A stretch of DNA of 7,371 nt from an uncultured Veillonella sp. GTDB taxonomy: Bacteria > Bacillota > Negativicutes > Veillonellales > Veillonellaceae. Positions within the stretch are counted from its first letter, which is position 1; each line of letters begins with the position of its first letter. Below, piece by piece: positions 1 through 5,390 of this stretch. The notes under the pieces were generated by a model. That model made no database searches. It was not told the origin of the DNA and saw only the letters and a program-made list of their open reading frames with translations. Location of the stretch: NCBI GenBank assembly GCA_900552445.1, contig URZS01000047.1, positions 1 through 7,371 of the forward strand, read 5' to 3'. The position numbers and the translations under genes were made by a program.

Positions 1-27
1 TTTCCCTACACGACGCTCTTCCGATCT
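1..27. other. Illumina sequencing adapter remnant (not genomic)
   Basis: The first 27 bases match the 3' part of the standard Illumina TruSeq read-1 adapter, ending in ACGACGCTCTTCCGATCT. The match runs to the adapter's last base, where genomic inserts are ligated. The CobT-family reading frame running in from the right makes sense up to base 28-29 and then runs into the adapter. This is an untrimmed contig end in a draft assembly and should be masked. It also explains why the last gene stops here. Confidence 0.97.
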
Positions 28-889
28 CTTTCACTAATGGCTCAATGGTGACAGCAGCCAATACAGCAGCACCTGTTACGGCATTATCAAAAACGATAGC
101 CATACGATGACTAGCAGCACCTAAAATAAAGCCTGTTAAGAATGCAATATCTAAGCCACCTGCAATATGTAGCAAATGTAATACCGCATCACGTCGCTCG
201 CTTTCACTTAAAGCAGACCAATCATCAACGGCGATATTAAAGCGATCAACAAAGGAATGAATATGAGCAGCCCGTTGCTCTACCGTAGGTCCACATTCGG
301 TATGAACGAGAATATCATCATAGGTACAGCCCGTAATTGTAGCCGTCGTTACGAGAGAGTCAAGGAACGGCCTCTCCCCTATATTGCCGATAGCTACCAC
401 TTGTAATCCATCAGCATGTAGTTTATCAGCATAGGTAAAGCCAAGCTCTAGGGCTTGCTCTAGTTCATCTTGAGAAATAACAGGTTCTACACCAAAGAAA
501 TGAGAGCCTTTACGAATGACTTGTTGATCAATATATTCTAGATCACTAGTATCTTGCTCAAGACCTACATTTACAACGTGTACGTCTGCATTTAATTTAA
601 ATGCCGCTCCTTGCGTAGCCGTTCTGCCTTCATTGAAACGTTTGATAGCAGCGTAGCTTTCACTACCATGCTGACTATTTTGAGGACCATCTACCAAGTG
701 ATCCGCTGCTACAACGAGCACACCTTGGCGCAAATGATTTGGCTTAGGATTTGCCAAAATACCTGCAAAGCGCTCTGCTATAAGCTCTAAGGTTGCTAGG
801 CTATAAATAGGTTTTGTTAAATTATCAATACGTAACCGACATTCCTCCATGGAGGGTGCGTGCAATGGTTCTATGTTGAAAGTTCTCAT
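28..889 (-). CDS. CobT-family phosphoribosyltransferase, ArsB-like subunit (3' end missing)
   Basis: This is the N-terminal 287 residues of a CobT-family (nicotinate-nucleotide:base phosphoribosyltransferase) protein. The family is about 350 residues long, so roughly 60 are lost at the adapter-terminated contig end. The frame is open from ATG at 889, beginning MRTFNIEPLH, and GGAGG at 900-896 precedes it. The ATG overlaps the stop of the upstream paralogue as ATGA. Family landmarks are present but altered. AADHLV (61-66) replaces SADHGV of the paralogue. IGNIGERPF (167-175) stands where the paralogue has VGEMGISNT, so the first catalytic Glu is Asn169 and the SNTT signature is gone. FDNAVT (267-272) replaces IDGFNT. 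AGGLDIAFLTGFILGAA (243-259) keeps the fold. In Sporomusa ovata ArsAB only ArsA is catalytic, so I infer this is the structural partner, ArsB. The second catalytic Glu would lie in the missing part and cannot be judged. The alternative, an ordinary second CobT, is disfavoured by these losses. Confidence 0.85.
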
Positions 890-1923
890 GCCTTACCTCC
901 TGTTATGGCCAAATACATATGAACTGCAAGGTCTAGCATGCCCATCTGAACAGAACTACCAGATGCCTCGCCTAAACAAAGGCCTAGATCTACATAGGCT
1001 TCAAGACCTAAATTTGCTAGCGAAGATTTAGCAGCCTTTTCAGCCGACAAATGAGATGCCATCACATAATCCATGACCTCTGGCACTAAGGTTTTAGCCA
1101 CCAATGCACAAGCCGATGTATTGAAGCCATCGATGATAACTAATCCATTATTAGCGGCAGCCCCTAAGATAACGCCAACGATACAAGCAAATTCAAAGCC
1201 CCCTACAGAGGATAAAATACCAATGGCATCGTCTTTTGGAATATCCTTATATTTTTCTAGCACATCACGAACAATGCGTTGCTTTAATTTGAGGCGCTCA
1301 TCGGAAATATTGGTACCCCTACCCGTCGCCTCTTCTGCGGTAAGCCCCGCAAACTTAGCGGTCATAAGAGCACTAGCGGTTGTATTGGAAATACCCATTT
1401 CACCGACTAAGAACACATTAAAGCCTTCTACGATTTTTTCTTTTACAAGACGGATACCTGTTTCAATGCCTTCAATAGCTTGTTCCCGTGTCATAGCGGG
1501 TTCTACTACAAAGTTTTTTGTTCCCATCCCCAGTTTATGGCTACGTAAACCTGGAACCCAACTCATATCCGCATCAATGCCCATATCGATAACTTCCATT
1601 TGAGCACCACAGTAATTAGCTAAGGAATTGGCACCAGCCCCTTTGGGGATTAGGTAGTTCTGCGTCATGCCAACGGTCGTTTCCTTTGGATACGCACTGA
1701 CGCCCATATCCGCCACACCATGATCCGCACTAGCGATAATCATACACGGCTTTGGTATTGTCAAAGTCTCTTGATTCGTAGCAGAGCCATATTGGGCCAC
1801 CACATTTACAAGACGACCATACTGCTCTACAGATGATGCTGCATTCCAGCTATCAATTATACGTTGTTCAATCTCTTTGTTGCGACCTACAATAGCGCCA
1901 CAAGTTTCTTGTAACAAACTCAT
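886..1923 (-). CDS. cobT: CobT-family nicotinate-nucleotide:lower-ligand-base phosphoribosyltransferase, ArsA-like catalytic subunit
   Basis: The enzyme transfers phosphoribose from nicotinate mononucleotide to the base that becomes the lower ligand of a cobamide (B12 family), in the cytoplasm. The 345 residues match full CobT length. Visible landmarks in order are SADHGVADMG (65-74), VIDMGID (111-117), VGEMGISNTTASAL (173-186), SVGGFEFACIVGVILGAA (239-256), IIDGFNTSACAL (263-274), SHLSAE (290-295) and LGEASGSS (317-324). Glu175 and Glu319 fall where Salmonella CobT has its two catalytic glutamates, Glu174 and Glu317. The ATG at 1923 has AAGGGAG (1935-1929) five bases upstream. The next gene is a second, degenerate CobT paralogue overlapping by four bases. 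This arrangement matches S. ovata arsA-arsB, whose product activates phenol and p-cresol, so I infer a phenolic-cobamide ArsA. The family call is near certain. The phenolic specificity is inferred, and dimethylbenzimidazole or other bases remain possible. No cobalamin riboswitch is visible upstream. Confidence 0.95.
   Translation of the reverse strand: MSLLQETCGAIVGRNKEIEQRIIDSWNAASSVEQYGRLVNVVAQYGSATNQETLTIPKPCMIIASADHGVADMGVSAYPKETTVGMTQNYLIPKGAGANSLANYCGAQMEVIDMGIDADMSWVPGLRSHKLGMGTKNFVVEPAMTREQAIEGIETGIRLVKEKIVEGFNVFLVGEMGISNTTASALMTAKFAGLTAEEATGRGTNISDERLKLKQRIVRDVLEKYKDIPKDDAIGILSSVGGFEFACIVGVILGAAANNGLVIIDGFNTSACALVAKTLVPEVMDYVMASHLSAEKAAKSSLANLGLEAYVDLGLCLGEASGSSVQMGMLDLAVHMYLAITGGKA
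895..900 (-). promoter_or_regulatory. ribosome binding site of the ArsB-like gene
   Basis: GGAGGT at 900-895 lies inside the last codons of the upstream gene, five bases before the ATG at 889-887. With the ATGA stop-start overlap this fixes the start of the second gene and implies translational coupling between the two subunits. Confidence 0.8.
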
Positions 1924-1964
1924 ACTGTCTCCCTTAACTAATTAATAGATTAGTTTACTTTTAA

Positions 1965-2018
1965 AATATTAGTATATTTCTAGAGTATTACTAGATTTTT
2001 AGAATGTTAGAATATTAG
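1965..2018. repeat. array of six degenerate 8-bp repeats, AWTNNTAG type
   Basis: The gap between tyrA and the CobT pair holds six related octamers on the plus strand: AATATTAG (1965), ATTTCTAG (1976), ATTACTAG (1987), ATTTTTAG (1995), AATGTTAG (2003) and AATATTAG (2011). The first three are spaced 11 bp apart and the rest 8 bp. The outer copies lie in an exact 14-bp direct repeat, AATATTAGTATATT, at 1965-1978 and 2011-2024. The whole 108-bp gap (1924-2031) is very AT-rich, with no clear promoter or terminator. The array could bind a regulator, could be a slippage-prone satellite, or may be low-complexity drift. Confidence 0.6.
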
Positions 2019-2031
2019 TATATTGGTTCTG

Positions 2032-2919
2032 TTAGCTATCCTTAATTTGGCCCGTTAAATACGGCAACTTACTGCGAACCTCTCGACTGCGTTCCAAATA
2101 GGATTCTAATGCTTGACCTTCATCCTCTTGTGAAAGTACCTCTTTTACACGTTGTATTTCACCTTCGATTCGAGTAAGGCCTTCAATGACATTGTGCCGA
2201 TTACCGTAGATGATTTCGCGCCACATAGACGGCAAACCGCCGGCTACACGAGTGCAATCTCGGAAACCACCTGCAGATAATCTCATACGTAATTCGCCCA
2301 ATTCGTCGCCACCAGAAACTTGGGTCAAAATGGCAGCTAGCAAATGAGGCATATGACTAACCATGGCTAGATACGCATCATGAGCGTAAATATCGACGAA
2401 CTCAATACGAGAACCGACAGCACGGCCCATCGCAGCCAACTCTTGGGCTACCTCTTCACTATATACTTCAGAGGCCTTATCCTCTAGGACGATCCATCCC
2501 ATACCTTTAAATAGATTTTTATGAGATACTTCGTAACCACCTTTTTCTGAGCCCGCCATAGGATGAACAGATACAAAAATCGTTCCCTTAGGAATTGACT
2601 CATAGACAGCACGAATAAAGTTTTCCTTCGCACTCGATACATCTGTTACGACTTGTTTTGGTCTAAATAGATGTGCCGTTTCAGTAAAGAGTCGTGCATT
2701 TGTATCTGGTGGTAAGGAGAACACAACGATATCTGCGTTTTCAATCAATGGTTCTACCTCGGTCCAAGCAGCTTTCACCACACCATCTTGGATGGCCGCA
2801 TCACAAACCTCTTGACGACGTGCATAGCCTACCACCTCATAATCGGTGTAAGCCTTCAAAGCCTTTGCCAAGGAACCGCCTAATAGACCTAAGCCAATAA
2901 TACCTACAGTCTTACTCAT
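2032..2919 (-). CDS. tyrA: prephenate dehydrogenase (TyrA)
   Basis: This enzyme oxidatively decarboxylates prephenate to 4-hydroxyphenylpyruvate with NAD(P), the committed step to tyrosine, in the cytoplasm. The 295-residue protein starts with a Rossmann nucleotide site, GLGLLG (9-14). ADIVVFSLPP (62-71) and the DVSSAK segment (93-98) follow. HPMAGSEKGG (119-128) holds the family's conserved active-site His119, and Ser96 aligns with the active-site Ser of the Aquifex enzyme. The helical dimerisation domain carries SHMPH (188-192) and GGFRDCTRVA (217-226). The protein ends soon after residue 290, so there is no C-terminal ACT domain and no fused chorismate mutase. Tyrosine feedback through an ACT domain is therefore not expected. 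The ATG at 2919 is preceded by a modest AGTAGGT (2930-2924). No convincing promoter or terminator separates it from the MATE gene upstream (104 bp) or the CobT pair downstream (108 bp), so readthrough is possible. Arogenate use cannot be excluded by eye. Confidence 0.95.
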   Translation of the reverse strand: MSKTVGIIGLGLLGGSLAKALKAYTDYEVVGYARRQEVCDAAIQDGVVKAAWTEVEPLIENADIVVFSLPPDTNARLFTETAHLFRPKQVVTDVSSAKENFIRAVYESIPKGTIFVSVHPMAGSEKGGYEVSHKNLFKGMGWIVLEDKASEVYSEEVAQELAAMGRAVGSRIEFVDIYAHDAYLAMVSHMPHLLAAILTQVSGGDELGELRMRLSAGGFRDCTRVAGGLPSMWREIIYGNRHNVIEGLTRIEGEIQRVKEVLSQEDEGQALESYLERSREVRSKLPYLTGQIKDS

Positions 2920-3023
2920 ATAAACCTACTTTCACAATATCTAGTAATTTTACACTCTCCAATGTAATGCTAAATATATCTACAAACTACAAAAGAATTA
3001 ATTAGAATAAGAGACATTCAAAC

Positions 3024-4370
3024 TTAAGCTTCAATAAGTCTCTTGTTTTTCCATTTACCGCTATACCAGCGATACACAAATAATAAACCGCGTAAAATTT
3101 CATCGGCAGCCATAGCAACCCAAATGCCTACGAGCCCCCAGCCCCAATATATGCCAAAGAGGTACGATAGTGGCACTGCACATAACCACATGCCAAAGAT
3201 GCCTACGAGCATTGGAGTTCGAATATCCCCTGCGGCTTGTAAACAAGATACCATAACGATATTTACGGCACGACCTAATTCAAGGAAGATTTCTACCAAT
3301 AAGACATTATGGGCTAATGATAAAATTTCAGGATCTGTAGTAAAGACGGAAAGAACAACATCGCTAACAAGATAGAAGAATGTAGCAAGACCTACGTTAA
3401 TAGCAATGGCTAAAAACGTAGAATGCCATACGCGATTACTTACCTCCTCTTGGCGTTTTGCGCCCATCAAGAATCCAACGATTACTTGTGAAGCATTAGC
3501 GAGTGCTATTGTATATACATAGCAAAGCATAGCAATAGCAGATACATACACTTTAGTATTGATTACTGCAAGCCCCAAAATATTGACCATTTTCATAATC
3601 GTCGTTTGAGACAATTGATAACTCAACGTTTCGCCACCAGAAGGAATACTAATATGCAATAAAGACTTAATCGTATGCCACGGAAATGGTTTTAAGAATC
3701 TAAAGCTCACCTCTAAGGTTAATAATTTCTTAAACGTATATCCAATAATCACGAGCCCTACCACTTTAGATAGCCATGTTGAAATAGAAACACCTAATAC
3801 ACCAAGACTTGGTATTGGCCCATGTCCAAAGATTAATACATAATTCGTTATAATATGAATTACATTCATAACGAGTGCTATGTACATGGTAATACGCGTT
3901 AGTGAATGACCTCTAAAGACGGCCACTAATGCATAGTACATAGCTTGTATCGGTAGTCCCGCCGCTACGATGGTCGTATACATCGAAGTATCACTCATCG
4001 TTTCAGGTGGTATTCCTAGCCATGTAAAAATCCATTCGTGGCAAGTGATAAAGAATACGGCTGCTATGGATGAAAATAAAAAGTTCAGCACCAAGCTGAC
4101 CGTACATACCTCAGATAGCTTCGACTGATTTCGAGCGCCTAAATATTGAGCAATCAAAATCGTCGTAGCTGTGCTCATTACAATAATGAGCATAATAAAG
4201 ATATTTAAAATTTGATTGGCATTAGCTACCGCTGCTACCGCTTGAGGCGAGTAATGACTCATCATCAATTGGTCTATATTACCTACTAACAGCTGTAGGA
4301 ACACTTCGATAAATATAGGCCAACTCAAAGTCCAGATAGATAGACTGATACCCTTTTCGTATGCTTTCAT
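3024..4370 (-). CDS. MATE-family multidrug/Na+ or H+ antiporter
   Basis: This is an inner-membrane MATE efflux transporter, expected to export organic cations or metabolites in exchange for Na+ or H+. From ATG 4370 it has 448 residues, normal for the family, with about twelve hydrophobic segments in two homologous halves. The first half has the MATE opening with Pro18 and Asp33 (SWPIFIEVFLQ, GNIDQLMMS), then AQYLGARNQ (74-82). The second starts near HISIPSGGETLS (239-250), with VGFLMGAKRQEE (298-309), then LQAAGDIRTPML (377-388), the typical AGD-RTP loop, and a GWGLVGIW segment (410-417). I prefer this start to the in-frame ATG at 4418. AGAGG (4380-4376) lies five bases before it, the protein then begins MKAYEKGISLS as in relatives, and the extra 16 residues are encoded by the leader repeat next to the predicted transcription start. 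It has its own promoter, right after the terminator of the oxidoreductase operon. The substrate cannot be inferred from the sequence. Confidence 0.93.
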   Translation of the reverse strand: MKAYEKGISLSIWTLSWPIFIEVFLQLLVGNIDQLMMSHYSPQAVAAVANANQILNIFIMLIIVMSTATTILIAQYLGARNQSKLSEVCTVSLVLNFLFSSIAAVFFITCHEWIFTWLGIPPETMSDTSMYTTIVAAGLPIQAMYYALVAVFRGHSLTRITMYIALVMNVIHIITNYVLIFGHGPIPSLGVLGVSISTWLSKVVGLVIIGYTFKKLLTLEVSFRFLKPFPWHTIKSLLHISIPSGGETLSYQLSQTTIMKMVNILGLAVINTKVYVSAIAMLCYVYTIALANASQVIVGFLMGAKRQEEVSNRVWHSTFLAIAINVGLATFFYLVSDVVLSVFTTDPEILSLAHNVLLVEIFLELGRAVNIVMVSCLQAAGDIRTPMLVGIFGMWLCAVPLSYLFGIYWGWGLVGIWVAMAADEILRGLLFVYRWYSGKWKNKRLIEA

Positions 4371-4375
4371 AAAAA

Positions 4376-4380
4376 CCTCT
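4376..4380 (-). promoter_or_regulatory. ribosome binding site deciding the MATE start
   Basis: AGAGG at 4380-4376 stands five bases before ATG 4370-4368. The longer in-frame start at 4418 has only a GG in AAGGAC nearby, almost at the predicted mRNA 5' end, so the shorter protein is favoured. Confidence 0.7.
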
Positions 4381-4420
4381 GCAATGAATACGATACAATT
4401 GCAATGAATATCATACAATG
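4381..4420. repeat. 20-bp tandem direct repeat in the MATE leader
   Basis: Two adjacent 20-bp copies, 4381-4400 and 4401-4420, agree at 17 of 20 positions. They share GCAATGAATA and ATACAAT, and differ at CG versus TC in the middle and at the last base. They fill the space between the predicted transcription start (about 4420) and the ribosome binding site. This position is typical of a repressor operator or a leader element, but no known operator is recognised. Confidence 0.85.
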
Positions 4421-4425
4421 TCCTT

Positions 4426-4434
4426 ATTATATCA
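4426..4434 (-). promoter_or_regulatory. extended -10 promoter of the MATE gene
   Basis: On the minus strand TGATATAAT at 4434-4426 is a perfect TGn extended -10 with consensus TATAAT. No good -35 is seen. The region 17 bases upstream is the T-run of the preceding terminator, as expected for an extended -10 promoter. Transcription should begin near 4420, giving a leader of about 50 bases. Confidence 0.75.
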
Positions 4435-4443
4435 CGTTATGAA

Positions 4444-4475
4444 AGAAAAACGTGCCACCCGAAGGTGACACGTTT
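4444..4475 (-). terminator. intrinsic terminator of the oxidoreductase operon
   Basis: Read on the minus strand, AAACGTGTCACC (4475-4464) pairs with GGTGGCACGTTT (4459-4448), with one U-G wobble, around a C(UUCG)G tetraloop. TTCTTTC follows and extends the T-run. It begins 41 bases after the beta-subunit stop. On the plus strand the wobble becomes a C-A mismatch, so the minus direction is favoured. Confidence 0.92.
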
Positions 4476-4516
4476 ATTATGTAGATAAGCAAGTATCTAT
4501 AGTGTTCTGCTAATGC

Positions 4517-5389
4517 TTATTTGAAGCCATTACAAAGGCTGTCGAATAATGCTTGGTCAGGTTTTACAACGTCTTCAGTCAATGGACGTGGGTGTGCGCC
4601 GCCATTAGCTGCTGCCAAGGATTTTTCGAAGGAAGGTTTAGATTTATTTTGGTAAATAAGACCAGTAACCAAACCATCTGTATCGCCTAAAGTTTTAAGT
4701 GCTGCTGCACGATCTGTTGGATCATAACCTTCAGGCAATGCTACTAAGTGTTCTTTGAACCAGTCATAGCTGTTGCGTTTGTTGTATGTAACACATGGGC
4801 TAAATACGTTGATGAAGGAGAAGCCATCATGGTCCATAGCTTGTTGAATCAAATCAACAAGTTCTTCACGGTTGATCATGTAGCTTTGAGCTACGAATGT
4901 AGCACCTGCTGCAATCGCAGTTTCACAGATGGACAATGGAGACTCGAACGCACCATGAGGAGTTGTTTTTGTAACAAAACCGATGTCGGAACGAGGGGAT
5001 GCTTGACCTTTAGTCAAACCATATACATGGTTATCCATTACAACGTATGTCATATTTACATTACGTTTGAAAGCATGGATAGTGTGACCCATACCGATAG
5101 CGAACGCATCACCGTCACCGGAGAATGCGATAACTTCTAAGTCTTGGTTAGCAAGTTTTACGCCTTGAGCGTAAGGAAGTGCACGACCATGAGTTGTATG
5201 AGCACCGTAAGCGTAGAAATAACCACCGATACGGCTGGAGCAACCGATACCGGAAATTACTGCTAATTTTTCTGGTGGAATATTTTTCGCTACTACAGCG
5301 TCAGTAATCGCTGCTTGAACCCCATAATGGCCACAGCCTGGGCACCAGTTAGGACGAATATCGTTTCTGTAATCTTTAGCTGTTGCCAT
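4517..5389 (-). CDS. korB: 2-oxoacid:ferredoxin oxidoreductase, beta (TPP-binding) subunit
   Basis: This subunit carries thiamine diphosphate and one iron-sulfur cluster. With the alpha subunit it interconverts a 2-oxoacid plus CoA with acyl-CoA plus CO2, using ferredoxin, in the cytoplasm. From ATG 5389 it has 290 residues, the normal short-beta length. NWCPGCGHYG (14-23) opens the TPP domain. Cys16, Cys19, Cys50 (GIGCSS) and Cys199 (FSPCVTY) can ligate the cluster next to TPP. GDGDAFAIG (91-99) with Asn120 is the Mg-TPP motif, followed by YGLTKGQASP (123-132). There is no extra ferredoxin-like domain. The start at 5389 has AAGGAGG (5405-5399) nine bases upstream. The in-frame ATG at 5413 would put that site inside the gene and overlap alpha by 23 bases. 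One base separates it from the alpha stop. The type fits KorB (2-oxoglutarate), but pyruvate or other 2-oxoacids cannot be excluded by eye. Confidence 0.93.
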   Translation of the reverse strand: MATAKDYRNDIRPNWCPGCGHYGVQAAITDAVVAKNIPPEKLAVISGIGCSSRIGGYFYAYGAHTTHGRALPYAQGVKLANQDLEVIAFSGDGDAFAIGMGHTIHAFKRNVNMTYVVMDNHVYGLTKGQASPRSDIGFVTKTTPHGAFESPLSICETAIAAGATFVAQSYMINREELVDLIQQAMDHDGFSFINVFSPCVTYNKRNSYDWFKEHLVALPEGYDPTDRAAALKTLGDTDGLVTGLIYQNKSKPSFEKSLAAANGGAHPRPLTEDVVKPDQALFDSLCNGFK

Positions 5390-5390
5390 A

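Noticed and set aside
1073..1603. Plus-strand open frame of 176 codons opposite the CobT-family gene
   Set aside because: The minus strand here encodes a full conserved CobT protein. The plus-strand product is low in recognisable features and looks like antisense shadow.
28..1923. Arsenic-resistance reading of the name ArsA/ArsB
   Set aside because: The proteins are CobT-family phosphoribosyltransferases. They have no ATPase P-loops or arsenite channel segments, so the shared name is coincidental.
1965..2018. CRISPR array
   Set aside because: The repeat units are only 8 bp, degenerate and nearly contiguous, with no spacers and no cas genes nearby.
1924..2031. Cobalamin riboswitch before the CobT pair
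   Set aside because: The gap is only 108 bp, is AT-rich and lacks a B12-box-like GCCACTG or any GC-rich stems on the minus strand.
2920..3023. Promoter or terminator between the MATE gene and tyrA
   Set aside because: No hairpin with a T-run was found, and no -35/-10 pair with good matches and spacing could be supported.
4371..4418. A 16-residue N-terminal extension of the MATE protein from ATG 4418
   Set aside because: It would start almost at the predicted mRNA 5' end, lacks a good ribosome site and is encoded by the tandem repeat. ATG 4370 has AGAGG at a good distance.
4748..5140. Plus-strand open frame of 130 codons opposite korB
   Set aside because: It lies wholly inside a conserved minus-strand enzyme gene and its translation shows no recognisable motif. 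It is a shadow of the codon usage of the real gene.
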